NCBI GenBank assembly: GCA_017562135.1
Contig: QEYB01000766.1
Span: forward strand, 1-64,000
Reading direction: 5' to 3'
Source of the DNA: Dipylidium caninum
Taxonomy: Eukaryota; Platyhelminthes; Cestoda; Cyclophyllidea; Dipylidiidae
DNA: 64,000 nt
In this document: piece after piece, positions 22,115 through 36,500 of the stretch
How positions within the stretch are numbered: position 1 is the first letter of the stretch
How the letters are laid out: each line of letters begins with the position of its first letter
Program-made: the position numbers and the translations under genes
Notes under the pieces: model-generated
What the model was told of the DNA's origin: nothing
Databases searched by the model: none
The model's input: only the letters and a program-made list of their open reading frames with translations

Positions 22115-25100
22115 CGCGCTCTTCTACTGAGGAGTAAACTGTCGTTGAGCGATTGTCACTGTCCTCTTATACACATCGTGTGAGTGCTAGGATAGAACGC
22201 CGTATTCACCTGCTCACCTTAGCCAATGCGACGAGGGCAAGGATGAGTACTTGATGCTATTGCATCTACGTGCTTCTCTCTGAGCGTCCCTTTTACCCGC
22301 GGCTATGTGTGACCTAAAGTGCAACGTTCAATGTGGTTTCGAAGGTCAACTCACAGCCAGCTATGCTGTGTGCGCATTTAGTAGGCATTGCTGGTGCCTC
22401 CACTGGCAGTTGAACGGCTTTCTCTCCATTCACCGCATTAACTTGTGATTGTTCAGTGTTGACAGCATAAGTTGTGGTGCCTTTGTGAAATCGTCCCCTT
22501 TCCCTTAATCATCGCGACTCCCCTGCAATTTTCTCTACTCCACCACGTCAACAGCGGTCACTCTTGCCTTTCTAATTACTTCTTCCTCTCCCTTGTCGAA
22601 GTATTGCGGTGCAAGTGCAGACACTCTTTCTCTCTCTCTCCCCCACCACTCTCCTTAGCCTCCCATCCAACTCTCCATTTGTAGCACCTAAGCGAAGTCC
22701 TGCCCACTCCATCCTCGTACTAGGCTGCCATTGAGGAGAAACCATTCACTTGCTGATGCCGCCCTGTCTGTTTTTCTTGTCAATCAAACGATGCGAGTCG
22801 TGAGTGCATTTTCAACGGGGCGATGGAAATTCATCTCAAGAAAAGTGGTTGTTTATGGAGTCCTAACGAGGTGCACCGGGGTACCAATTGCTGGGACATC
22901 ACGTTAACACGTTTGAGGCTCTCAGGCTCACGCTTCTCGTCTTGTCGGTACGTGAAATATCGCCACCTTGAGGAAAATTAGTTGCAGGTGATGGTGATCG
23001 GGTCAAAGGGTCATCGCGACTAAGTATAAATTTCTAGGGAGAAACTAAACTTCATGAAATGTAATTTCACCCTCAATGTCTCAGACTCACCTTCTCACCC
23101 ACTCATAGCTTTAAACAGTGTAGTAACCAATTTCTAACCCCCCCTGCCTCCCTATGCAGTAAGAGTCGTCCTGCGAGTCCACGGAGTACATCCTACTGCT
23201 TTGCTGCTAAGCAAGTTTAGCAGTGGTGAGGAGAAAGAAGAGAGCGTCATCTAAGGTGAAGACGTTAACGTCACGACTGTTTCGCAGTCGCGTTGTGGCA
23301 CCCATTCCACACTTTTCACACTTTTAGGCCGATTAACGCTGCCACCGCCTCTGTCGGCTGTTCATGTGATTACATTTGGATTGTCAGCGCTCTTCGAAAA
23401 GAGAGTTAGGCTGATTTTGCCTAACTCTACCTGGAATTGACAGGTGTAGGGAGGGCAGTTCCACTCGTCCTCGACTAGTGGCCTATCTCATCTTGACGAG
23501 GATATACGCTGTGTTTTGAGTCTTTTTTTACTCAGATGCTCACTCCGTCATGGTGCAGAGGCCAGGCCCTTAGGTAGGTATCAAAAGAAAACGGTATGGG
23601 GGATCATTTTATATGGTGCGCATTACTGCTACTCGAAGGAAACGATCGCAGCCGGCATATGTGATGAATGGATTCACTTAAAATACCCACCACTGGATGC
23701 AATGCACATTCGCCAGCGTGTCTCCTCCCTCTGCTGTGTTCCGTATCGTCCACACCAATCTGGATCTCAATTTGAACAAAAAAAATTTCCGCGGCTACTT
23801 TGGTCGAAGTGAGAAGTAGCCCACCCCTGCCTGCCACGTTTGGCGGGCCAAGTCAGCGTCCACTGGCTATTAAGTTAATGTGCCATCTCCTACCAACTCC
23901 GAAGGGCGATGATGACGAGAGTTCCCTCGTGCCTAAAACCCGCTGCTCTATGCTCCATCTATGACACATTTATTCCCCTCCCCTCTTCCAGCCCCAATTG
24001 GCCGTGGACAGACGACCAAGGAGTGGGGACGGATGTATTCGTCGGACCACCTTAACGAAGCATAATATTTTCACCACAATCTACAACAATTCTTGGACAA
24101 CTTCTTTTAGGGGCCGACACCAAAGGTGGGGAAGAAAGTACCTCTGCCTGACGGAGATACTCAATTTGATGAGGTAGGACGGGAAAAGGGAATTTTCTAC
24201 CTGGACTACCTACTCAGATATCACTTTCGTCGGTGACCCCTCCAAGCGACCTACAGTCACCATAAGTGATTCGTAAGACTTCAAAAACCGCAAAATTAGA
24301 CGTTCCTGAGGATGAAGACGGGGTTATTAGCATCTAAGTAATTTAAGAGCACGCAGAGCAGATGGAGAAACCCAAAATCCTACAGCTAACTCCAAATGTC
24401 AATTGGTTTAAGTTCTGCTTACAGAAACATTGCGGCGGCCATCAATCGACCTCTGAGGTGAATAGAAGTTGACGAACTGTACTGTTTGACAGTTACTCCC
24501 CACGGAGGAGGCGTCTTCTCACCCGTGGATATGCCAATATAATTTTAAGAATAACTGCGGCAGTCACTTGGTGTAACCTAAACTCGAAGGGAACTCAAGG
24601 TCGACGATTGAAGATAAAATATTGAGGAATGTTACGGGCTCCCTTCTCTTCCATCAGAACTAAGAATCCCAACTTCTGCTCCTTTACACTAAACCTTGTT
24701 TGGCGGCAGCGGAAGGCAGAGGCTCAGTAGTTACTGAGATGTCAAAGTAACCACCTTCTCCTACCGAGCGCCGACTCCTTCGCAAGTCAAGAAGTGAGCT
24801 ACTTTGGCGCCCCACTACGTTTCAAAGTGGTAGCTCTATCTCTAACGATGTCGAAATAACTTTCACGCCCACACACGTCGTCGGCGAACGTACAAGACGG
24901 CTCTTCTTCTTCTTCTAGCGCAATAATAAAAACCTAAGGGTCACCGACGCCCACCACTAGCATCACGGTTGCGTGGCATTTAGTCTTTATTGTTCCACCA
25001 CTCACCTAGCTGTCAATCCGCGTTGGATATCGCAATCCGATCAACTGTTAGATTAAGAGAGGCCGACTGACTTAGACTGAGCTCGGGATATTTCTGGCAG

Positions 25101-25275
25101 GAGACTTGTGCAGTTTATAATCCCTCATTGTTGTTCTCTCGCCTAATCCAGCCTTGTATGCGATTGAGGCAATGTGGTGACGATGAGTAGCGCTTTTAAT
25201 AGAAACGCACTTACTCAGAGAAAACGCAATCTAACATAATGCAATGTGGGGATGGAAAGTTTAAGGCCAATTTGC
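22115..25275. other. Intergenic, no recognised gene
   Basis: About 3.2 kb between the divergent-side flank of the second tetraspanin and the universal stress protein stop. No ORF shows splice context, domain motifs or similarity to other parts of the window. It should contain the promoter of the second tetraspanin (just above 22114), but no clear TATA element was identified. A short CTT repeat lies near 24903-24915. Confidence 0.5.
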
Positions 25276-25761
25276 TCAAACTTTGGGAACAACAGTGACA
25301 GGCACGGAGGCTTCGTGGATCACATAATCACTGACACTTCCAAGAAGGGTACGTCGGATGGCACCCAATCCCCGAGTCCCCATAATGATGAGATGAGCGC
25401 CTATCTTCTCCGCCTGTTTGATGATTGCATCGCCTATCCTCTCTGCTGGGAGGCTCAAGAACTCACAGTTCAAAGAGGCTCCCCTGCCCTCGGCCAGATA
25501 GTCGTCCTCCAGTCGCTTTACGCTCTCCATTCTGCAGGTCAGGATTCTGCTCCACTCCTCGATTGGGATGGAACTGGGATTGCTGAACGTAAGGGAAGGC
25601 AACGAAGGAGATTCAAAGACGTGAAAGAAAAGGACTCCATCGTCTGGTAGTCGAGACCACTTCAGATACCATTGAAATGCGAATTTGGCGTTCTCCGAGC
25701 CGTCCACAGCAAAAAGGATTTGCCTTCCACCTGGAGGGGGAATCCCGCTCCGCACGTTCAT
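25276..25761 (-). CDS. Universal stress protein (UspA-type), 161 aa, single exon
   Basis: A single open exon encodes a UspA-domain protein. It begins a few residues before the first beta strand, ILFAVDGSENAKFAFQW, where the Asp of VDGS is a family ATP-site residue. It ends with the nucleotide-binding motif G-x2-G-x9-G-S at about residues 128-142 (GTRGLG...GS), followed by a typical C-terminal strand VPVTVVPK. This makes it the ATP-binding type. The length fits the family (about 150-165). I chose the Met at 25761; the frame stays open upstream to 25833, giving a possible 24-residue extension that lacks family character. Universal stress proteins are cytoplasmic and often form dimers; they are numerous in parasitic flatworms, where their client pathways are unclear. 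It shares strand with the SMYD4-like gene but lies about 1.8 kb downstream of it. Confidence 0.93.
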   Translation of the reverse strand: MNVRSGIPPPGGRQILFAVDGSENAKFAFQWYLKWSRLPDDGVLFFHVFESPSLPSLTFSNPSSIPIEEWSRILTCRMESVKRLEDDYLAEGRGASLNCEFLSLPAERIGDAIIKQAEKIGAHLIIMGTRGLGAIRRTLLGSVSDYVIHEASVPVTVVPKV

Positions 25762-27518
25762 ACCTTCGCCCAAAAAAACGCATGCATACGCGGAAACCAG
25801 CGGAGGCAACGGCGCAGCCCACGGCCATTGCATCCTTCATTGGCCGCCTCCTCATTGCCCAATCACCATTCGAACACGCTTCAGCACTGCGTCGTCGTCC
25901 ATTGGGGCGGATTGAAGGCCAAGTTTGGATGTAGACATGAAATGCACGCGACAGCCATCCGACGCGCGAACTTTCAGAAGCACTAACTGACGGCAGGCAG
26001 ATCCGCTAGTTTATCAGTAATTCGCTGTATTCATTGCATGTAATACTCAGAAAGCCTTCCGTTCTCCTTCTCTCCCCAAATTCCGGTGTTCAGTTCGATA
26101 AAACCGTAAAAAAGAAGTCCTTTACCGAGAGAATGATCGTGTTCGGATAAGAATCGTACTTATAATATTCCTTGACCCCTCGCTACAACAAACCATGACC
26201 TCACCTGGTTGTGCCTCGCCCAAACCCATTTCACATGTTCCTCACACCCATACTCCCCCGTTTGCTCACTAAAGCAGCCATTTGCGCGACATTTGCAGAC
26301 GTACTGCACTCCACCGGCTTCTAACTACTCACAAGCAGGCAGTAGCAACGACTCGTCACTCCATCCTCCTAATGCCACGCGGGCGTACAAAACCGCGGCC
26401 GACGGCTGAACAAACACCTTCGACTCAAGTTTCCGCCTCGATAATTCAGGAGGACCTTGAGCAATCGAATGCTACTCAAACTTCATCCACGTCTCGCGCT
26501 CTAATTATTCATACTTCCATCCTCTGCGGGTGTCTTGCAATACATACAAAGTGGCAATTAGAACAAGGAGAATCAGGCGGCGCCTCATTTTCCTCCGACC
26601 ATCAATGATAGAACACCTACCTCATTTACGTAAACCACAATAATAATGTGAAGCCTACAAGCAAATATCGCGAACGTGGGCATTTCGTTCCTCAACAAGC
26701 CTCTGGAAATAGAACTTGGGAAGAGCCGACTCGTCCGATTATCTCCGCAAATGATTCAATCAAAACGATATGATTGTGGATTATCTAAGCGAAACCCACG
26801 TTTACTAACTTCTGGAGCTAAACAAAACGGTCGCGTTGCCTAGGCGACTCCGAAGTTCTCCGTCAGAGAAGGCGCCAGGTGGCGTAGAGATGGGAGCTAA
26901 TTCTACAGCAGCAAAGTCTGCTCAGACCTGTCCCAATCGGGGGGATACCTGAGCCCCTGACCAACCTGATACACACGCCACGTTACCTAGGAAGAGAGGG
27001 TGATTGAAGAATCCAAGCAAACAATTGCTATTCAAGTCAGATACAGTTATGCTCGATAAATAAGAACAACGACGAACCATGTCCACAGCGGCTCAAAATG
27101 TAAGATGGCAGCGACTTGGGAACGAGAGGATGCGTCGAATCAGGTCGACTTTCTAAGTGCCACCCTTTAGAATTTGTTAAAAACAGTGCTTCTGGGTAAC
27201 AAGAGAAAACGAGTCTACTTTGACATTTATACTGAAAAGCTCCAGGTCGAGGCAGTTGTTGAAACTCGGTTCGCCCACGGCTCCTCACTTTCGCCGTAGA
27301 CTCGAACGGAATAGTGATATGAATGAAACCTTAATTTCTAATTCCTAACCCCAAATGTCATGGCAATCAATTGAGATCCGGAAGGCCCAACGGTAATAAT
27401 AGCGCAAATATGGAGCTTACTGAGGTTACATAGGTGATATTTCAAACGGAGTTGAAATAAGATTTGTCAAATTAGAAAGAAAAGACCATTGAACGAGGAA
27501 GGAGAAAATGAGCGTCAC
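25762..27518. other. Intergenic between the stress protein and SMYD4-like genes
   Basis: It holds the presumed promoter of the stress protein gene and the 3' end of the SMYD4-like gene. Plus-strand ORFs just above 25672 are antisense shadows of the stress protein frame. Nothing else is supported. Confidence 0.5.
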
Positions 27519-30500
27519 TTAACTCCACGGCTCGAGACTCCAAATTCCCCAGTTGAAGTCGACAATCATCTTCAAGAGCTCCTGAGCGCTGACTAACGCA
27601 TACGAAGGTGGCACCACCAGACAATACAGTTGGGTCAGCAGTTTGATAACATCCTTCGCATCTGCAGACACCACACCGCTGGAAACCAGTGCCATCTGTT
27701 TCGGAACCTCTCCGTTACACAAAAGTTCGTGGCTCTTCATGCCCCGAGTCGACCGACAGTGTGGACAACGTCGAGCGGGCAACTGTACAATGGTTGAACA
27801 CTGGGGACATCGCAGTGACTCCGTTTGGCCACGCTGAGGACCGAACAGCGTTGGCCAGTCATTGCTGCAGGCCTCGCAGGCGCACTGGAAGAGGTAGTGT
27901 GAGTTGAGCTCATTCTGTCGATTTGTGCGCGGTTGAAGGTTGAAGCAGTCAATGTAACAGTCGAAAATCTCCGTGCCCGCGGGCAGGGGACTCAGAGAGC
28001 AGAGGAAGCAGACTCCACCGTCAGAACAGACACGGAAGGTCGAGGGGTTACAGGAATGATTAACAAGAGATAATGTGGGATAGAGGCAAGAAGCAACCTC
28101 TCGGGTGGAAAAGGAGGAGAGGTTGGTGAGAGAAGTGAAGACCTCCTCCACGTACGTATGCGCATTCAGTGAGACCGATTGGAGGTGGTAAAGTAGGCAA
28201 GCTGCGACCCAACTGCCTGGAAGACGGTCCGGACGATTGGTCGGGGAAGGTGGGGTGTAAAAGACCTCCGTTTCATCAAACCACGCCATCGGGTAACCAC
28301 CAAGCTGAAGCAAATATTACCATACCTCAAGCACACGCATGCGCATGTCACGGGTTAGTCAATGCCAAAAAAACAACAAGAAAATAGTTGAACGTTCAAA
28401 AAGGAAGTAGTCGAATTCATGTTACGCGGTGTGATGGGTGGGGGAATACAATATGGGCTCATCAGATGCCTGCATGTACGGGGAAGTGAAACGCAGACAG
28501 CCGTGACAATAGCATATTCGAATGGTTCGAAGGCGGTTTCGCGTATTCGTATGTAGTGGCAAAGGAATTACAACTGTGGGTGCGGCCAGAATTGACCTAG
28601 TCTCAAGGTCACCTACGACTTAAATTTAAATCCCCGTAAGGACATTTGCCTGGAGAGTACAACGCCAACCGAATCATTTATTAAGGTTGATAGGATAACA
28701 CTCTGTCGCGAAACAAAATACTGGCATGGAAACTTTGAAACGGGCGTCTGGGTTTTGTCTGTTTCAAGCTGCGATTGGGAAAGATGCGTTGTAACGTGCG
28801 CCCGATATTTTTACCCATAAATTTTAACGATCTTCTCCATACTCCTCTCGCATTTCCTTTTTCCTCTTTGGATCCCAATTTTCTTGCATATTTCGCCGAG
28901 ACCAGATGGAAACAAAGTGCAATTTACACCGACTTTTCTTGTACGAGTTCACGTTTAAACATAGTGCAGCTCAAATCCCGAGGAACATGAATGGGGAATG
29001 CGCAGATTGATTCACTGAAAGAAGAAAACGCTCGACGTTGGTTCCAGACATTTCGTTCGGGTCATTTTAGCACCGTCAGTAGGCCGCGAGGAGACCACCG
29101 GCCCATGTCGACGAGGAGGAGGAAAAATGGACGACTGGGGAATCCTCGCCACACACGACTCGTGAACGTAGGTCAACTGTGTTAAATCATCTGCGTTCAG
29201 TAAATAAGAAAAAGAGTGGGACCACTGACACAAGTGCAAACGATCAAGCGACCGCAAGAGCAAGTGCCCACCTTCATCGCTCCCTCCGCAATAAACCATT
29301 GCTGCCATTTGTACAGGGAATCACCACTGTTGACGAAAAGTGGATTTTGTCTGACAATGGGAAAGGAGAAAGCTCGTGGGTGGATAAAAAGACGGCTCCC
29401 GGACACATTCGTAAGCCGAAATTTCGTCGAAAAAAAACAGAATTAAAGTAAGTAAATGGTGGAATGCTGATCGTCCATTATTCCTTCCTTCCTTCCTTCC
29501 TGCCACCGCCAGGCGAAAGTATAACAGCGGCGGAGTTCCATGCCGTCAAATTGATGTCATGGATGAGAAAGTTAGGAAGGAAGAAAGAAACAACCAGCGC
29601 TGCTCACTCGACACAGGTGCAACACTACTGCGTGACGGTGGCGCTAACAACCACCACATCAGGTCCCATGTGCTCTTGGTAAACTACGTCACTTCTCCAC
29701 AATACGAAATTTCACCATCTCTTCCCTCTTCACCCGGTATATTTTGCCTCATTACGAGTTACTTTTAGAGGGAAAAAGACAAAATGGTCAAATTTATACT
29801 CTAGAAAATCTTGAATCGCGTGCTAACTCTAAATACAAAAGTTCGTTTTTCGCGAAGGGGGTCTGGACCAGGCAGCAGTGATCCCTACTGCTGTGTTAAA
29901 ACAGCCGCACACAATAAATAAAGTTGAAAAAGGATTGGTATGTGCCTGACCTACGAACAACTGACGCAAATGTAGCCGATCCAGTGGGTATTTTTTTCCA
30001 TTTCCTCAGCAATACACGACTGCAGCCATTTGAATACCAATTCGTGACTTCTGATAATGCGAAATGAGCAAGCAAATGGGTGGTTAGGAAGACAGTCCCG
30101 CACACACTGCCAAGCCGAAATTTCGACAAAAGCCACTGCAGTTGACATGGGTGCACTGTCCGAGACGTGGTCATCCATTATTCTTTCATGCATTCCTAAC
30201 ACCGCTAGGCGAAAGCATAACAGCCAAGAAGTCCTCCTATGGCCGTCCATTCAATTGATGCCATGCATGAGAAAGGTACGAAGAAAAAATAACGAGCATT
30301 GTTCAATCGGCACCCTGCAACGCTACCGCATGATTGTAATGCTCAACAAAGACCACAGAAAGCTTTAATTCCTGTTGATAAACTAAATTGCTTCTCTAAA
30401 ATATGAAACTAGGTTACATCTTCCAACATTTGCCAGACATTTCACCGATCTGTTGACCCTTTCGGCAAATAAAAATTTTTATAAGAGAAAAAAATGCAAT

Positions 30501-33500
30501 AATCGAAATGATATCATAAAAGACTTCAAATCGTTTATTAATTATAAATCAAAGATTTTTTTCAGAGTGTTCTTCTATTGGCCATGATAAATGATTCGGT
30601 AGACTTTGTACTCCCCAGGCGAATGTTCTTACGTGGTAGAACATCGTTGGCACCCGTGGAAGTTATTTCGAATGAATATAGTAAATAATGTGAGAAATTG
30701 CGCTTTTTTCTTCTCTACTTTTATTCAACGCCTGTTTCCTAATTTCCGACTGAATGGCCGAGAATGAATAACCAAATGACAGCAACGGTAGAGAATCTAG
30801 TTATTTAGGAAGATTGGCACAGGTTCCTCGAAAGACATTTTGAGAGGCACAATTTCCATGGCGATGACGAAGTAAAGCAAACCGCCTGTTCTATTGTCTG
30901 CCTCTAGGCCTAAGAGAGTAAATTGCAGGCAAACTCTTCTCTGTACACTCCCAGACAACTGGGTGATGTTTCGAAGTGGAATCCATTAGTCTGATTATAT
31001 TCTAAGGCACTTTACGTCCAACTAGCCATACTTTATTGCAGCCCTATCGGTTTTATCATTAATGAAAAGGCAATACTTACGGTGATTTGTGATTCAGAAG
31101 AAATCTTCTATCCCTAAATGTAATTAAGAACAACTTTGGCATGCCTAGAGGAATTTCCAAAAACTAGTGACATCCATTCCCCATCGAAAAAAAAGTATGG
31201 GTCATCGATGCAAAGGCGCTTGGCACCTTTAAGACAATGTAACGACTGTCACACGCCCATCGATTCTCAACGTTTTACTGAACAAGTCTGTGGACAAATG
31301 GTCGTTCGTGGATCTTTGAAGATATGCAAATGATTCTTTGAAGCGGGCTAAATGCGGAAGGATGAATCAACCGGAATGGGGAGGACAAGTTTCCAAGACA
31401 AAATCACTTTTTCAAAAGAACTGCCAAGTAAGATCACCGGATGAAGATTGGACTCCCCGCAAAATCAGGACATTGTTATTTGGTATTAGGGTGCTCACTC
31501 CTGTCAAACATTCCTCTTTCATAAGCCCCATAGCAGAGGTGTGAGTAGTTATTCCCACAACGTATGCCTTTGTCACCTTGACGTTGTTACTGTTACTTCA
31601 CGTTCTTTCCACCGTGAGGCCGTGCAAAACCTCTTTCCAACGACAAGGAAAAGAAGGCCAAAAATATCGTGGTTAGAGGGAAGATGAATACTCACCGAAA
31701 GGCAATAGGCGAGAAAGACAGCAGCGACTGTACGTTGCCAAAGATCAGCACGACTTCGATCCTCGCTGCCAGTGACCAGCCAAGCGGCGGCGGAATAATC
31801 GGAGGGATCGAGAACCTTAGGAGGTGTGTTGCGGATTTTGGAGCCAACGAAAGCTTGATGGCCTCTTCCATCCGCTTTTCCTTCCTGTATGGCAAAACGC
31901 CATGGTTATAGAATTCTTCCCACTCCTACGCTTGCATGTACCAGGTCTATTCCTATTTTGGTTGTCTATGTGTCGACCTCTTAATGGCTACTTCTGGCAT
32001 TTGCATTAGTGTCATTCGCCTATTCACATTCACTTAAACTGCTAAATTCTTCCCATCTTGAGGTCGCAAGAGTCGCCAAGCACAGACTACTGAATGCCCT
32101 CTGATTAACACGGAACCTCAAACCTTTTCTACTAGCCCCAATTTTACCCTCGATTGACGACAGTCAAAGCATCAACGCTAGATGGCGAAAAATCGAGAAA
32201 ACATGGCGAAGGAAAACATGCAAGTGTTATGCGAAATTGAGGTGTTGCAAATTTGCACCCAACTTTGCCAATGGATCAAACAAGGCTTGTGTGTGGCCGC
32301 GAGAATCTGAGCACTGTGACCAAATGTGCTCCCGTCAGCAAAAAACACCCTTGAAAGTCACAGCCACCTACTCATCGCATTTGCGTAAGCAAGCAAATGG
32401 GCAACGATAGCACAACTGAACCTGGAGTTGTTTCAAACAACGGAACGACCGAGTTGAAAGCCAAATGAAGAAATTGGTTACTTCCACATGTCATCTCAAT
32501 AATGTGCATTTTATAAACATTTTTTATAACATCGGAGGTGCAACTATTGCCGGGTCACCAAGCACAGAAACCGGTTAAAATTCCCAATTCTGACTAAAAG
32601 TTGGGTCCACAAATCATTACTCAAAATCCTCAAGCGCAGTATAAAAATAAGCATCCGACAACCCGAAGAAGAAGAAGAAGAAGAAGAAGCAAAGTTCATT
32701 TCGACATAAAAGATGTCTGGAGGGTGAACAGAATCGCCAACAAACGACCACGAAGCTTGACGTTAACAAGTGCACGACATATTGTGATTCGTAGAATGTC
32801 AGCTCTACGGCATCTCCAACTTCCACAAGGTTAGTCACAACCTCTCCTTTTCCCAGTATAGAATTGGTTGGAAGAAAACGTCTACCGCCTTCCAGAAGGC
32901 ACTTCACTTGTCATCTCCCTCTTCCTTCCCTCCTATTTGTGCGTTTCACTGCACTCTTCATGCTTCCGGCTGTGGTCAAACTAACTTTCGAGACGGTAAG
33001 CATTCGTTACCTCAAAACGGTGATCTTTTGGGACAGTGTTTAAATAATCATCGTAGGATACCCTTATCCTTAATCAGAGCAGATAAAACCACAATCGCAA
33101 CGGGAATTTTAAAAAACACCCGGCTATCACTGCAGCATCTCTGCAATTATGACGATAAGCGACACGAATTACACCTCAAGTGGACAAATTTCTCCTACTG
33201 TGCACGCAAGTGTTTAAATTGTTGAAAAAGTAAGACGGCAAAAGGACCGAGTAATCAGATCGCTCACCCCGTATTGTCCAGTTGAGCAGATATAATCGAG
33301 GAGACAGGCTGGGGGTGTATTGGCGACGCAAGCGAAGGAGAGGTGGGCGACATTTGGTCCGCCGACGGAGTCCTTGTTCTCCTTCGGCCATCCCCCGTAG
33401 TTGTCTAATCGGAGGCAGGGAATAAGTCCACCGCAGTCATATACATGACGCCCCAAACCATCCGCCTTGCCTCCTCCATCGTCACCGCGTCTAGTAGCAC

Positions 33501-36500
33501 TCGCTGCACACGAGGGACTGCAAAAACCCACCTAGACGGGGAAGGGGACAGTAGGCAACTGACTTCCATATTGGAGATTAAAAAATCGCTGACTACTACC
33601 ACTTTTACACCACCTTAGAAAAGGATCTGCCGCATGTAGCTACAGGTATTCTTACTCTAAAACAAAAGTTATGAGTGTCTACAAATAGGAAAAAGCCCAA
33701 ATAATGAAAACGACTAATCCTCCCACTTAGCTTCTCCAATTTTACCATCACTGAGGCGGAAACATGCAAGAAAGATTATTTCCATTTAGTATTGGGGAAA
33801 TATTCACTATTTGTAAAGTTTTTGCGGTTGCATTCAACTCTATCCTGGGAGACGTCACATGGCTGTTCCACGCAGTGACAATAAATGCTTCCATGGGAAC
33901 AAAGAAAAGAGCAAATCTCGCGACAGCGATTGTCAATTTTGTAATATTCCTATAAAAATATCATCTTCTACGAGGCACACGCTGAATGGAAATCTAAGCC
34001 GATTGCCACCTCGCACGTTACCAGGGGAGAAGTGTAACCCTCGGCAAATCGGGCTCCAAAGCTCATCCACGCACTAGACTTCAACGATCTTAATGTCACT
34101 TGCCAGGGTCAATAAGGAGTATGGGAATTAAGAGAAGTTGGCCTTCATAAGGGATCAGATCGTATTATGCAGTCAACAGATTCACGATCACGTTGCACGC
34201 AGTTAGGCAACTCTCCTAGCGAGCCAAACGACAGAGAAAAGGGCTTTTGACTCTCAGCTATATATGAAAAGCTATTAACTTTAATAACAGTGAATAAAAA
34301 CTCGCCTACTAAAGTTCCAGTTGAAATAAATATAGAAGTGGACCGATCCGAACACAAGTAAACCAAACTTAAGTCTACCACAGCACCTTTGCAGCCGTCA
34401 GAATGGCGAATATAATGGACAGAGGTGATAGCAATGACAGGGCATCACGATGCTTGCGAAAACGTTCGGAAAAACGCACCAAGGGTGAATATTATGGACT
34501 CTGGTGATAATCGCGATTTGCCGTAGGATAGTCGTATTTTAGCGAACATAAGCTCGTTCAATCACTGATCATGATATGGGATTAGAAATTGGGGATAGTT
34601 TCTACGTGTTTAGGGAATGGCGGAAGTCCTACGCGACTAATCTTGTGAAATTAACGAAACAAGTGAATGGAATCGTTAAAGACGTAAAGCGCATGGCCAT
34701 CGTCTCTCTCACACAATCACTCACGAAAATGTTGCAAAGTTAACTGAAAAAGTAGTAAATACAGAGAACGCCATCTAGAGAACGGTTTGAGGTTTGATAC
34801 ATTCCGTTGACAAATTATTTGAAGGTGCACCGAGGGTGGGAAGATCTCTCCGAATGGGCTTTGAGAGCACTTACGTAGGGACAACCGCTGCAAGGATTAA
34901 GATTGATGCATCGCCGGTAACAGCGAAAGCAATGGGAGCAAAAGTTGTCGCGTTGGAGAATAGAGGCATAAGACTTCTCCACTATGAGAATTTCCCCTAA
35001 AAGACCAGGAATAAACAAGTGATAGATACTTGTTTCAAATGGGAAAAGCAGCCTGTGACAGCAATTCTAGTGAAAATGGAAATAAAGAAGACCCTCCTGC
35101 ACAAGGTCTTTTACACCGAATGACCCAGTAAACGCAGTGGGCAGAGGAGCTGCGTGCCTGATGAAAAACAGAATTAATCAAAGTGAAGTAGCAACCCAAC
35201 AGTCCGTACATCCGTCTCTAGACTAGTGTCTGGTGATGGTCTTTGCCGATAAGGCTCCTAACAAGAGAAAACAAGATCGAGTGCCCATTGGATTCCCAGA
35301 AACCGTACGTCCACGAATCTGGGTATTATTGCTGTTTCACGGTCTACATTCACAACGATGTCTCGTAACAGCCACCTAACTGGAAAAAAGCCTACCACAT
35401 GTGGACTTCTAAATGAAAAGTAACCTTTGATATCGTGAAATTGGACTTAAAAAACCGAAAGAACAATTGCGAAATAATATAGATATTTGTACTCTTGTCA
35501 TTTAGCTGCGGTCAGACCTGCTTCCGCATGACGACGAAACAACAATTCTGTTTTGGTGGAGTCTCTTCAGTTTTTACGTTCCGACGTATACGAAATACCG
35601 GGTTTTCTGCAATGTTCCACTGATAAAGGTAGATCTTCCTTGTATCCCTTTGCAGTTGAATTCTTGTATTTAATGAAATTTAATTTCCATTACAATACAT
35701 AAAACCCCATAGCACGCCTTGACTAGTGCTCGTAAATGCAGGAAAGCTTCGGCTGTAAAAATGAACAATTTAAACTAGTATTCAGAAAGAAGAGGAAGAC
35801 GCGTTTGACAATGACTCCTTAACACTTTTGCAGTTAATTTTATTTGTAAGTACAAAGAATGTATATTCTGAAGAGAAGCCTCACCGACAGAAACGTCTCG
35901 TGTCACCTCCAGCGTCCATCCACGTTTGTGTCCCGTATTTCTTAGACGTACTATTCCATTGGATGCAGAAGGCAAAAGAAAATTTCCCTCTTGTGTACTA
36001 ACAGGCACCTTCTCCTTCATGGCTGAGGATTTCGAACATTTCGGAGGGCTGTTATGAGAACACTTCCAGACAGATTGGGGAAAAGGCAAAGACAATGTCA
36101 GCGCCTCCATCATCTCGCTACATTCTATTAGTCCATGCATAGCCTCCGGTAGAAGTGCTTTCCTCATCATGGGTTCAGCTTGGTCAAGAAAGGTAATAGC
36201 CATCTGGAAGTGTTTCCTAGCCTCCGACAGGCGATGTAGTTGCTGATGGCATTGGCCTATGCGGATGTGCAGACGTGCCACCCGTGACTCCGGAAAGCCC
36301 AACTGAAAATAGTCAAGGGACAGAGTTAGACGAGACCACTATTTCACTTTACCTTGTCATCCGCAATGGACGCTGAAGAAGGGTTTACTGACAAAAGTGA
36401 CTGTGCAAAAAGTCAACTGGTGCTGCCACTCAAAATAATTTCCTTTAAAAATGGCTCATACCTAATACAAAGTGCCAACAACAAAATACCAATGAAATCG

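Larger units (their letters stand above)
28305..33267 (-). other. Intron 5 of the SMYD4-like gene, about 5 kb
   Basis: Donor GTGAGC (33267 downward) and acceptor CTTCAG (ending 28305), both phase 0, join the MYND-containing exon to the SET core exon. It contains two mariner relics in opposite orientation to the gene and a GAA repeat at 32665-32689. The remaining ORFs are short and unsupported. A small phase-0 exon hidden here cannot be excluded. Confidence 0.65.

Noticed and set aside
25613..25986. Plus-strand ORFs over the stress protein
   Set aside because: Antisense shadows of the well supported UspA frame.
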